This document shows positions 26,261 through 35,317 of a stretch of DNA of 42,325 nucleotides, in pieces. The notes beneath the pieces were generated by a model. The model was not told where the DNA came from. It made no database searches and worked only from the letters and a program-made list of their open reading frames with translations. The first letter of the stretch is position 1. Each line of letters begins with the position of its first letter. Position numbers and translations under genes: made by a program. Source of the DNA: an uncultured Limimonas sp. (GTDB taxonomy: Bacteria > Pseudomonadota > Alphaproteobacteria > Kiloniellales > Rhodovibrionaceae); NCBI GenBank assembly GCA_913055855.1, contig CAJXKW010000010.1:1-42325 (forward strand), written 5' to 3'.

Positions 26261-28051
26261 TTACTGTCGCGTACCGCCGTTACGGCCGGTTCCGCGCCCG
26301 CGGTTGCCGCCATCGCGATCGAACTCCAAGGGGCGCGGGTCGTTGGTGAACTCCTGGTACAACCGCTCGTCCGCCGGGGTGGGCTGCGGGTTGTCCAGGA
26401 TCTGCGCGCGCAGGAGCACCACCAGCTCGATCATGTTGGTTTCTTCCGATCGGCCGGTGAACACCTGGCCCAGAAGCGGAATCTGCGCCAGGCCCGGAAT
26501 GCCGGTGTCCTCGTTCTTCACGCGCTCCTGCATCAGACCGCCCAGTACCGCGATCTCGCCGGAGTTCAGCTCGAGGACGCTGTCCAGCTCCCGGGTCTCC
26601 ACGACCGGCACCGGGGATTCGACCTGGTTGTTGGACAGGATGGAGACCGCCGGATCGTTCTTGAAGCCCTGGATACGGGTGATGGTCGGCCGCAGTGTGA
26701 GGGTCACATCGCGCTGACGCAGGTCGATGGCGGGCTGCACGGCCAGAACGAGGCCGATGGGAAGGCTCTGGATCTCGCTGTCGATCGAGAGAATGGTGTC
26801 GTTGTCACCGACGACGTTATCGTCCTCTTCCTCGCGCTCGACGTCGAGTTCGAAGAAGATTTCGTTTTCCGCCACCTTCAGGATTGCGGTCTGGTTGTTG
26901 AGGACGGTCAGGCGCGGGCTCGACAGGGTACGGGTGGTGCCGTAACGCTGCACCAGGTTGAGCAGCGCGCCGAAGTTGTCGGTATCGACGCCGAAGCTGG
27001 CAACGCCCTGCGTGGCCTCGCTGAAGGTCTCGAAGGGGGGCGCGGCAACATTGCTGCCGAAGCGTGCGGCGCTGGAGACCTTGCCCACAATGGCACGCCA
27101 GTTGACGCCGCGGCTGAATTGCTCGTTCAGATCAACCTCGACGACCTTGGCCTCGATGAGCACCTGCGCGCCCACCTTGCGGCGCAGATTGCGCAGGTAC
27201 TTCTTGACGGCCTCGTGCTGTTGGCTCGTGCCGAAAACGCTGACGATGCCGGCCTGGCCCATCACCGCCACGGCCTGCTCTGCGCCCTTCTGCGTGGCGT
27301 TGAGGCCGCGCGGGGCGGCGTTGGCGACGATGGTTTCGAGCACCTTCTCCAGCCGGGTGAAGAAGTCCGCCTTGGCGTTGGCCGTCACCACGCTGCTGGA
27401 CGAGGTGTCGTTGCGGCCGCCCCCTTCCGCGCCGGGCGCGTTCACCTCCGTGGAGATGGCGACGCGGCTTTGCGTCTGGCGGGCCATGGTGATGTAGGGG
27501 ACGCTGTAATCCTTCTGGTACGGTGTATCGACTTCGACGCGCACCACGTTGTCGTTCACGGAATAGCGCAGTCCGGCCATCTGGGCGATCCGGTCGATGA
27601 CGTCGAGGAAGGGCCGGTTCTTGGCGGAGAAGATGATTCCGCCGCTGATTCGCGGATCGATCTCGATCTCGACATTGGCCTGCCGGGCGAGCTGGAACAG
27701 CACTTCCTTGAGCGGGACGTCCTCGGTGGTCGAGATGGACACCCGCGGATTGGGGCTGAGTTCCGGCGGCTCGGGCTCGGGCACGGCCGGCGCCAATTCC
27801 GGGACGGCCGGGGCGGCTTCGCTGCGCTCACGGCGCTGCGGTTTGGTCTCGCGCGGCGGCCTGTTGAGTTCGTCGTAGTCCTTGCGCGTCTTGTTCAGAT
27901 CGGGGTCGTGGGTTTCGGGCTTGCCCGGGTCGCTGCTGCATGCGGCAAGGGCGGCGGGCAGGGCCACAAGCACCGCCCCCTTGGCCAGCCATCGGGCGGC
28001 CGCGAGCGCTTCGGATCGGCCACGCAGTATGGTGGCGGTCAAACGCGGCAC
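26261..28051 (-). CDS. Secretin lipoprotein, MshL/PilQ-like (GTG start proposed)
   Basis: Lipobox LAACSS; STN-like region; secretin core VLIEAKVVEVDLNEQFSRGVNW...LSSPRLTVLNNQTAILKVAE...GEIAVLGGLMQE...PLLGQVF. GGAGG precedes GTG. Confidence 0.88.
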   Translation of the reverse strand: MPRLTATILRGRSEALAAARWLAKGAVLVALPAALAACSSDPGKPETHDPDLNKTRKDYDELNRPPRETKPQRRERSEAAPAVPELAPAVPEPEPPELSPNPRVSISTTEDVPLKEVLFQLARQANVEIEIDPRISGGIIFSAKNRPFLDVIDRIAQMAGLRYSVNDNVVRVEVDTPYQKDYSVPYITMARQTQSRVAISTEVNAPGAEGGGRNDTSSSSVVTANAKADFFTRLEKVLETIVANAAPRGLNATQKGAEQAVAVMGQAGIVSVFGTSQQHEAVKKYLRNLRRKVGAQVLIEAKVVEVDLNEQFSRGVNWRAIVGKVSSAARFGSNVAAPPFETFSEATQGVASFGVDTDNFGALLNLVQRYGTTRTLSSPRLTVLNNQTAILKVAENEIFFELDVEREEEDDNVVGDNDTILSIDSEIQSLPIGLVLAVQPAIDLRQRDVTLTLRPTITRIQGFKNDPAVSILSNNQVESPVPVVETRELDSVLELNSGEIAVLGGLMQERVKNEDTGIPGLAQIPLLGQVFTGRSEETNMIELVVLLRAQILDNPQPTPADERLYQEFTNDPRPLEFDRDGGNRGRGTGRNGGTRQ

Positions 28052-28258
28052 ATTCTCCTCCAAACCGGCGCATCTTAACGCTCGGGTCATCCGTTTGTGC
28101 GATGCGTTGCGGGGTGCGACAAGACGGGACCGCAGTTGCTTGGCTTTTGCCCTGCTTCCTCGCATCCTGTATAGGGTAAAGCGAAATAGGTAAAATTTGT
28201 CCAAACGCACACCGCCGTCCCGCGCGGTCCGTAGCGCTCCGGAGGCGCGAGCCCCTGC

Positions 28259-30166
28259 ATGAGCGTGCTTTTCTCGGCATTGGAAAAATCGCGGCAAGCG
28301 CGCGCCGCCAGCGGGGATAACGACGCCGGTTCCGGGTCCGGGCCCGACGCGGCGGCCGGGCAAGCGGCCGCTGGCGAGGCCGAAGGCGGCGGCACGCCGG
28401 ACAGCGGCGGCGACTCCGAAGGGCTCGAGACGCTGCCGCTGCGCGGTGCGGCCGCCCGCGGGCAGGCGGATGCGCGTCCGGCCCTCGGCGATGCGGCTGC
28501 CGACGCGCCCGACCCGGAGGCGGCCGAGCCGGAAACGGCGAATCGCGGAGCGCGCGCGCAGACGGGCGGCGACTCCGCTTCGGGCACCGCATTCGCGCCC
28601 GCGCCGGGCGACCGGCCGGACACCGATGCCGGGGAGGCGCCGGCAAGCGGCCAGTCCCTGGCCGCATTCTACGGCGAACCCGGCCGGCGCCGCGGGCGCA
28701 CCATCCGGCGTGTGCTTCTGGCCGGTGCGCTGCTCGGCGCGGCCGTGCTGGGCTGGCAGGTGATCGCGACGGAGCGTGGCGAGCGCGTGGACACGCTCGC
28801 CGAACGCGCGCTCACCCCGGCGCCCTATGTCGCCGCGGCCGACTGGGTCGGCACCACGGTGCAGCGCGGCGTGGCGCAGGCGCTGGCGTTCCTGCCGGTG
28901 TCGGGTTCACTGGATGCGATATGGGGGCGGGGCGACGACGGCGAGGCGGTGGATTCCGGCGGCACGACCGTGGCCGTTCCCGAGCCGGTGCCTTCCCCGT
29001 CTGCGTCGTCTTCCTCTGCGTCGTCTTCTGGGGAGGGGGCAAGCCATTCCGAGGCACGCCACGCCGATGCCGGCGAGGGGCCTGCCACGCTATCGGCGGC
29101 CGAGTTGTCCCCGCCTGACACGCTTCCGGTCGAGCAGTCCGCGGCCGGCGATGCGCCGGTTGCGATGCTGGAGACGGCGCCGCCCACAGGCAATCCGCCG
29201 GGCGCGCCTACGGCCCAAGCGCCGGCGCCGCCGCCACAAAGCGCGCCGGCGAAGACCGGTGCGCCGCCGGCCATGAACGCGCCGCATCGCCCAACCGACG
29301 ATGCCCAGGTGTCCCCGCCGCCCCCGGTGCCGCAGCGCAAGCCCGAGACGATCCGTTCGGCCGGGCGTACACCGGCCACGCCCGACGCGACGCAGACCGC
29401 GCGCACCCCGCCGCCCGAGACGGACACGTCGGAGGCGGGGGAAACGAAGCCGGTTCCGGGGCCGACGTCGGCGGAAACCGACGCGCCCGCGCCCTCATCG
29501 GAGGCGGGGCCGGAGACGAGCGACAATGCGCCGACGGGGACGGGTGCGGACAGCGGCGCCTCGCTGAGTGTGGAGACCCCGGCGGATACCGCCCTCAACG
29601 CCACGAGCCACCGCGCCGCGGCGCGGGCGCTGGGCAACGGCGACGCCGAGCGGGCGGCGCAGATTTACATCAAGATCCTTGAGGCCAGCCCCGGCAACCC
29701 GGACGCGCTGTCCGGTCTGGCGCGCGCCCTGACAAAGATGGGCATGCTGCCGCAGGCGCGCGAAACCTACCGACGCCTGCTCGAGTTCGAGCCCGGCAAT
29801 CAGGCGGCGCTGTCCAACCTGATCGCGCTCGCTGCTCGCGGCAAGCCGGAGAAGGCGTTGGCGCGCCTGAACCGGCTGGCCGAGCAGCGCCCGGGCTTTG
29901 CGCCGGTGCACGCGCAGATCGCTTCGGTGCACAGCCGGGCGGGCGACAGCGACGCCGCGATCGGCGCCATGCGTCAGGCGGTTAAGGACGCGCCCCGATC
30001 CGTGCGTTTCCGCTACAACCTCGCCGTGCTTTACGACCGGGCGGGCCGGGCGCGCGCGGCCGCCCGCACGTACCGGCAAGTGCTGAGCCAGGTCCGCCGG
30101 ACCGGCGAGCGCAACCGTCTGCCCATCGAAAGCGTGCGGCGCCGCCTGCGCTATCTCGGAGGCTGA
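28259..30166 (+). CDS. TPR protein with N-terminal TM and long Pro/Ala-rich linker, MshN-like
   Basis: MSVLFSALEKSRQARA start, TM RVLLAGALLGAAVLGWQVIA, C-terminal TPRs (YIKILEASPGNPDALSGLARALTKMGMLPQARETYRRLLEFEPGNQAALSNL). Confidence 0.75.
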   Translation: MSVLFSALEKSRQARAASGDNDAGSGSGPDAAAGQAAAGEAEGGGTPDSGGDSEGLETLPLRGAAARGQADARPALGDAAADAPDPEAAEPETANRGARAQTGGDSASGTAFAPAPGDRPDTDAGEAPASGQSLAAFYGEPGRRRGRTIRRVLLAGALLGAAVLGWQVIATERGERVDTLAERALTPAPYVAAADWVGTTVQRGVAQALAFLPVSGSLDAIWGRGDDGEAVDSGGTTVAVPEPVPSPSASSSSASSSGEGASHSEARHADAGEGPATLSAAELSPPDTLPVEQSAAGDAPVAMLETAPPTGNPPGAPTAQAPAPPPQSAPAKTGAPPAMNAPHRPTDDAQVSPPPPVPQRKPETIRSAGRTPATPDATQTARTPPPETDTSEAGETKPVPGPTSAETDAPAPSSEAGPETSDNAPTGTGADSGASLSVETPADTALNATSHRAAARALGNGDAERAAQIYIKILEASPGNPDALSGLARALTKMGMLPQARETYRRLLEFEPGNQAALSNLIALAARGKPEKALARLNRLAEQRPGFAPVHAQIASVHSRAGDSDAAIGAMRQAVKDAPRSVRFRYNLAVLYDRAGRARAAARTYRQVLSQVRRTGERNRLPIESVRRRLRYLGG

Positions 30167-30172
30167 GCGGGC

Positions 30173-31033
30173 ATGCCCTACCTGGCGCATTTCGGCTTCC
30201 ACCAGCGTCCGTTTTCCCTGACCCCGGACCGGGCCCTGTTCTTTCCGGAAAGCCACCAGCCCATCCTGGATGCGGCGCGCTATGCCGTGGATCGCGGCGA
30301 GCCCATCATCAAGATCGCCGGCGAGGTGGGCACGGGAAAGACGCTGCTGTGCCGTCTCATGGTGCAATATCTCGTGCATGATGGGGCGCGCGTGGCGTTC
30401 ATCACCGTGCCCCAGGCGGACCGGCGGGCCACCCTGCTCGCCGTGGGGCGCGAGTTCGGCCTGGACGTCAGCGACTGCGCCGATGCGTATCAGGCCCTGG
30501 CCGATCACCTGATCGCCGAGCACAGCGCGGGCCGGCGTGCCGTACTGGTCGTGGACGAGGCGCAGGCCCTGGACCGCGAGGGGCTGGAGACGATCCGCCT
30601 CCTGTCGAACCTGGAGACGGACGAGGACAAGCTGCTCCAGATCGTCCTGTTCGCCCAGCCCGAGCTGGACCGCCTGCTGCGCCAGTACAGCATGCGCCAG
30701 ATCATGCAGCGCATTACCTTCAACTTCACCACCCGGCCGTTCGATCGGGCAACGGGCATGCAGTACATCCGCTACCGGGTGGAGAAGACGAGCGTGCGCC
30801 CGCCGCCCAACGACGTGTTCTCGCGGCGCGCGATGAAGATCATCGTCAAGGCGGCCGGCGGCATCCCGCGCGTGATCAACGTGCTCGCGGACCGGGCGCT
30901 GCTTTCGGCGTATGCCGCGGACCGGCGGCAGGTCATCCGGCGCGACGCGCTGCGCGCGGTCAGCGACACCGCCCTGGGCGACCCGCCGCCGCGCCGGCCG
31001 ATACGCCGCTGGCGCCGAGGCTCGCCCGCGTGA
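30173..31033 (+). CDS. ExeA/MshM-like AAA ATPase
   Basis: FGFHQRPFSLTPDRALFFPESHQPILDAARYAVDRGEPIIKIAGEVGTGKTLLCRLM; Walker B AVLVVDEAQALD. Confidence 0.88.
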   Translation: MPYLAHFGFHQRPFSLTPDRALFFPESHQPILDAARYAVDRGEPIIKIAGEVGTGKTLLCRLMVQYLVHDGARVAFITVPQADRRATLLAVGREFGLDVSDCADAYQALADHLIAEHSAGRRAVLVVDEAQALDREGLETIRLLSNLETDEDKLLQIVLFAQPELDRLLRQYSMRQIMQRITFNFTTRPFDRATGMQYIRYRVEKTSVRPPPNDVFSRRAMKIIVKAAGGIPRVINVLADRALLSAYAADRRQVIRRDALRAVSDTALGDPPPRRPIRRWRRGSPA

Positions 31034-31058
31034 CCGCACACCCGAGGGAGCCACGGCC

Positions 31059-32126
31059 ATGGCCGGTTTCGATGCAAACCTGCGCACCATCCTGAAGACG
31101 GCCCGCGCGCACGGCGCGAGCGATATCCATCTGGCCGCCGGGCGCCCGCCGACGCTGCGCATCGACGGCGCGCTGCACGGGCTGGAAACCGATCCCTGGA
31201 CCCCCGAGCAGGTCAAGCATGCGCGCGATCAGCTCCTGGACGCCACGCAAAGCCCGGTCGAGCTGGATCGCGACACCCCCGACCTGGACTTTGCACGCAC
31301 CGATGACGCCGGCGAGCGCCTGCGCATCAACAGCTTTCTGACCCTGGACGGCCCGGCACTGGCCATCCGCCGCATCGCCGGCGCGCCGCCGGATCTGGAA
31401 ACCCTTGGCGTGCCCGACGCCGTCGCCAACCTCGCGGGGCGGCAGAGCGGCCTGATCCTGGTCACGGGGGCGACCGGCTCGGGCAAGTCGACCACGCTGG
31501 CCGCCCTGATCAACCGCATCAACGCCAACAGACCGGCGCACATCATCACCATCGAAGACCCGGTGGAGTACGTCCATCGCAGCAACGCCTGCCTGATCAA
31601 TCAGCGCGAGGTGGGCGAGCACACGCAGAGCTTCCACACCGGTTTGCGTGCGGCGCTGCGCGAGGACCCGGACGTCATCCTGGTGGGCGAGATGCGCGAC
31701 CTGGAGACGATCTCGCTGGCGCTGACGGCGGCGGAGACGGGGCAGCTCGTGCTCGCCACCCTGCACGCGCCCACGGCGGCGCAGGTGGTGGACCGCATCG
31801 TCGATGTCTTCCCGGCTCAGGAGAAGGAGCTGGTGCGCACCATGCTTTCCGCGTCGCTGGTCGCGGTGGTCTCGCAGCGCCTGCTGCCCGCCGCCGCCGG
31901 GGGCCGCGTGGCGGCCATGGAGATCATGCTGGGCACCACAGCGGTCCGGAATCAGATCCGCGAGGGGAAGGTGCCGCAACTGCCCCAGACCATCGAGCTC
32001 GGCCGGCGCGCGGGGATGCAGACCATGACCCAGGCGATCCAGGAACTCGCCGGGGCGGGGCGGATCACAAGGCAGACGCGCGATGCCACCCTGGCGGCCC
32101 TGGGCGGCGACGACGCGGGCGGCTGA
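31059..32126 (+). CDS. PilT/PilU-like type IV pilus retraction ATPase
   Basis: ATILKTARAHGASDIHLAAGRPPTLRIDG-type start; VTGATGSGKSTTLAALI, HIITIEDPVEYVH, ALREDPDVILVGEMRDLETISLALTAAETGQLVLATLHAPTA. Confidence 0.9.
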   Translation: MAGFDANLRTILKTARAHGASDIHLAAGRPPTLRIDGALHGLETDPWTPEQVKHARDQLLDATQSPVELDRDTPDLDFARTDDAGERLRINSFLTLDGPALAIRRIAGAPPDLETLGVPDAVANLAGRQSGLILVTGATGSGKSTTLAALINRINANRPAHIITIEDPVEYVHRSNACLINQREVGEHTQSFHTGLRAALREDPDVILVGEMRDLETISLALTAAETGQLVLATLHAPTAAQVVDRIVDVFPAQEKELVRTMLSASLVAVVSQRLLPAAAGGRVAAMEIMLGTTAVRNQIREGKVPQLPQTIELGRRAGMQTMTQAIQELAGAGRITRQTRDATLAALGGDDAGG

Positions 32127-32176
32127 CCCGCGGGCCGGGCCGCCGGAACCGAGGGAACGGCACAAAGGGGGGTTTC

Positions 32177-32470
32177 ATGTTGCAACGGACGGGGTTTGCG
32201 CTCGCCGGGGTTGTGACCGCGGCCGCGCTGACGTTCACGGATGTGCCTGCGGCGCGGGCGCAGCACGAGGACACCCTCTCGGCCAAGCCCTTCAGCGCGC
32301 CGTCGTTGCTGGCCGAGGGCTATCAAGTGGTGGCGTACGAGGTCGTGGACGACCAGGAGAGCCGCCTGATCCTGAAGAAGCGCTACAAGCTCGCGCTGTG
32401 CGTCCTTGAGGAATCGATGGCGGACGACGAGTCGATTGAGATCGAGAGCACGTGTTACAGATTGCGCTGA
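32177..32470 (+). CDS. Small exported hypothetical protein
   Basis: 97 aa with signal peptide ending AARAQ. Confidence 0.6.
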   Translation: MLQRTGFALAGVVTAAALTFTDVPAARAQHEDTLSAKPFSAPSLLAEGYQVVAYEVVDDQESRLILKKRYKLALCVLEESMADDESIEIESTCYRLR

Positions 32471-32612
32471 TTTGCCGCAAGGCGGGGCATGGCTGCTTCA
32501 CCGGACGGCTGCCGGGGATCCCCCGATGCGGGCGTTGAAACTCGATTCGCACGCCTCATTTCAGGACCCGGGAGCGGTGGCCGCGGGCACGGCCGGATCA
32601 ACGGAGCATGCA

Positions 32613-33770
32613 ATGTTTGGACGGCGGTTCGTTTTCGGCCGGATCCTGGGCTTCGAAATCCGTGCCGACCCCACCTGGGCGATTCTGTTCCTGCTCATCC
32701 TGTGGTCCCTGGCGAGCGGATTCTTCCCCGCGATGTATCCGGGAGTCGCCGCCGGCACGGCCTGGGGCCTCGCCCTCGTGGGGACGCTGGGCCTGTTCGC
32801 CTCGCTGCTTTTCCACGAACTGGCGCATTCGGTGGTGGCGCGGTCCTACGGCGTTAAGGTGGGCGGCATCACCCTGTTCCTTTTCGGCGGCGCGGCGGAA
32901 ATGGAAAGCGAGCCCGCCTCGCCGCGCGCCGAGCTGCTCATTGCCGGGGCGGGGCCCCTGGCGAGCCTGTTTCTCGCCGTCGCCTTCTACGGCGTAACCG
33001 GGGTCGTCGCGACGGCGGGCGCGCCCGACCCGATCGTGGGGCTGCCCTATTATCTGGCCGTGGTGAATCTGGCGCTGGCGGTGTTCAACCTGCTCCCCGC
33101 CTTTCCCATGGACGGCGGGCGCCTTCTGCGCGCGGCGCTCTGGGGCATGGGGCGCAATCTCCGCCGGGCGACGAAGGTGGCGAGCCGCATGGGGCAGGGG
33201 TTCGGCCTGCTGCTCATCGCCGGCGGGGCCTTCCAGGCGATCGCGGTGCAGAACTTCGTCGGCGGCATGTGGTGGGTGCTTATCGGCGTGTTCATCCACG
33301 GCAACGCCGGCATGACCTACAAGCGGCTGCTCGACCGGCTGAGTCTGAAGGGCCTGACCGTGGGCGACGTCATGACGCGCCGCCCGGTGACGGTGGACCC
33401 GGACAGCACGATCCAGCAGATCGTGGACGAGGTGATCTACCGGTACCACCACCACCGCTATCCCGTCGCTTCGGGCCGACGGCTGCTGGGCTGGATTGGC
33501 GCGCGCCAGGTTCAGGGCATCGAGCGCGCGCGCTGGCCCGAGCTGCGTGTCGGTGAGGTGATGGCGCCCGCGGACACGAGCGCGACGATTCCCGCCAGTG
33601 CCGATGCCGAGACGGCGCTCGACCGGCTGCAGGCACGCCGGGACGGCTGGCTCATGGTGACCGATCGGGGCGCGCTGGTGGGGGTCGTGGCGCTGCGCGA
33701 CCTGCAGGCATATCTGCGCCTGCGTGCCGAACTGGGCGGGCGCGCCGGACCTCCGCAAGCCTCGGCATGA
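32613..33770 (+). CDS. Site-2 protease (M50) with C-terminal CBS domains
   Basis: LLFHELAHSVVA (HExxH), NLLPAFPMDGGRLLRA, CBS repeats VGDVMTRRPVTVDPDSTIQQIVDEV. Confidence 0.92.
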   Translation: MFGRRFVFGRILGFEIRADPTWAILFLLILWSLASGFFPAMYPGVAAGTAWGLALVGTLGLFASLLFHELAHSVVARSYGVKVGGITLFLFGGAAEMESEPASPRAELLIAGAGPLASLFLAVAFYGVTGVVATAGAPDPIVGLPYYLAVVNLALAVFNLLPAFPMDGGRLLRAALWGMGRNLRRATKVASRMGQGFGLLLIAGGAFQAIAVQNFVGGMWWVLIGVFIHGNAGMTYKRLLDRLSLKGLTVGDVMTRRPVTVDPDSTIQQIVDEVIYRYHHHRYPVASGRRLLGWIGARQVQGIERARWPELRVGEVMAPADTSATIPASADAETALDRLQARRDGWLMVTDRGALVGVVALRDLQAYLRLRAELGGRAGPPQASA

Positions 33771-33798
33771 CCGGTGGCGGAATCGGTGGGGGAAGCGG

Positions 33799-34287
33799 AT
33801 GCACGATGCGCTTGTGGTCCTGGGCGCCGGATTTCGGCCGGACGGCGGGATCAACCCGGCCCTTCGGCGGCGTGCGGTGCATGCTGCGCGGATTTATCAC
33901 ACCGGGGTCGCGCCTCTGGTGCTGGTGACGGGGGGCGTGAATCCGCCCCACGCGCCGTCCGCTGAGGCGGAAGCGATGTCGGTGATCCTGTCGGCGTGGG
34001 GCGTACCGGACGCGCGGATTCTGCGCGAACCGCACGCACGCAACACGGCTGAAAATGCACGGTTGAGCGCAGCCGTCCTGCTGGGCCGCGGCGCGCGTCG
34101 CGTGGGCGTGGTCACCGATCCCGCCCACATGCCGCGGGCGCTGCTGGCATTCCGGCGCGCTGGTGTGGCGCCGGCGCCCGAACCGGTGCCGGATGCCCCC
34201 GACTCGGTAGGGACACGCATACGCGAAGCCGCCGCCTACGCAATCTACGCGTTGCGCTACGACCGCGCCCTAAAGCTTCGGTTCTAA
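33799..34287 (+). CDS. YdcF-like (DUF218) protein
   Basis: ALVVLGAGFRPDGGINPALRRRAVHAARIYHTG...LVTGG...EAEAMSVIL...ARNTAENARLS. Confidence 0.85.
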   Translation: MHDALVVLGAGFRPDGGINPALRRRAVHAARIYHTGVAPLVLVTGGVNPPHAPSAEAEAMSVILSAWGVPDARILREPHARNTAENARLSAAVLLGRGARRVGVVTDPAHMPRALLAFRRAGVAPAPEPVPDAPDSVGTRIREAAAYAIYALRYDRALKLRF

Positions 34288-34355
34288 ACGGATCTGGAAC
34301 CGCGGTAAGGTGCACCCTTTTGCTACGGTGCATGGCGCACGAAAAAAGGCGCGCG

Positions 34356-34466
34356 GGATGCCTGAGCGGTTCGGCCCTGGACGCCGTGTTCGCCGCTAGA
34401 GAAGGCCTCACATAGCGGTGAACCGTTAGGTCTTACACCAGGGAGGCCGAACCGCTTCTGGCATCC
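34356..34466. other. 111-nt long imperfect hairpin; candidate structured ncRNA or MITE/REP element
   Basis: GGATGCC/GGCATCC (34356-34362/34460-34466), AGCGGTTCGGCC/GGCCGAACCGCT (34365-34376/34445-34456), CTGG/CCAG (34377-34380/34438-34441), GTTCGCCGCTA/TAGCGGTGAAC (34388-34398/34413-34423). Confidence 0.75.
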
Positions 34467-34564
34467 GGATGCAGGGATCTACGTAATGCCGTGCCCGAGG
34501 TGTGTCCAGGGGGTTGCGGCACGACGGCCAAAAAAGGGGCGTGCCGCCGTGCCCGTCGGGTGGC

Positions 34565-35014
34565 TTACGCCGCCTGGCTGTCCCCCTGGCTGCCGCCGCT
34601 GTCGCTTTCACCCTCGCGGCGGCCCAGGCCGATGGAGCGCGCGATCTCGGAGCGCCGCTTGGAGGTGTTCGGCGCCACCATGGGGTAGTCCGGGCGGAGG
34701 CCGAACATCTCGCGATACTGCTCCGGCGTCAGGTCGTGCGCCTTGGCCAGGTGACGCTTCAGGGCCTTCTGCTTGCGCCCGCACACCAAGCACACGAGGT
34801 GGTCCCGGCCGATGGAGCGGCGCGGGTTCACCGCGGGCTGGACCGACGTCGAGGGCTCCTCGGTCTCGCCGGACTGCAGGGACTTGAGATCCCGGGCGAC
34901 CGCCTGGATGACCTGCGGTACCTGGTCGGGCTCGACGCGGTTGTGCGACACATAGGCCGAGACGATCCGCGTGGTCATCTCGGTAAGAGACTGATTGTCG
35001 TTCTCTTCGGCCAT
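34565..35014 (-). CDS. mucR: MucR/Ros family zinc-finger transcriptional regulator
   Basis: VNPRRSIGRDHLVCLVCGRKQKALKRHLAKAHDLTPEQYREMFGLRPDYPMVAPNTSKRRSEIARSIGLGR. Confidence 0.95.
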   Translation of the reverse strand: MAEENDNQSLTEMTTRIVSAYVSHNRVEPDQVPQVIQAVARDLKSLQSGETEEPSTSVQPAVNPRRSIGRDHLVCLVCGRKQKALKRHLAKAHDLTPEQYREMFGLRPDYPMVAPNTSKRRSEIARSIGLGRREGESDSGGSQGDSQAA

Positions 35015-35317
35015 ACTCTCCTCACCTCCCGGAAGAACTGCGCGTTTAACCTAATGCAATTGCACCCGGCGTGCACAGACGTCCGTTGCGCGCGCCACGG
35101 GCCGGGTGGCATTTTTGCACGTAACCCTACGGTTCAAATTTCCGGCCCCTTATCAGGCCGTGGCACCAGGATCAAGCACAAAGATCGCCCGATCAAGCGT
35201 CTTGGTCCCGTGGTGCGCACCAACTACATAAATCAAGCCGGTCCCCGGCAGGGTTGTTCGTGTGCGATGCGCGCTCGACCGAAGACAACGGTTCAGCGGC
35301 TATTGGAGGGGCAAAGC

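Noticed and set aside
29001-29030. 2 x 15-bp imperfect tandem repeat (ctgcgtcgtcttcct)
   Set aside because: Encodes a Ser-rich linker in a disordered region of the MshN-like protein; common low-complexity drift.
34356-34466. SRP 4.5S RNA, tmRNA or tRNA identity for the hairpin
   Set aside because: Lacks the GGTCAGGTCCGGAAGGAAGCAGCC core of SRP RNA, a tRNA-like end with T-loop, and any cloverleaf.
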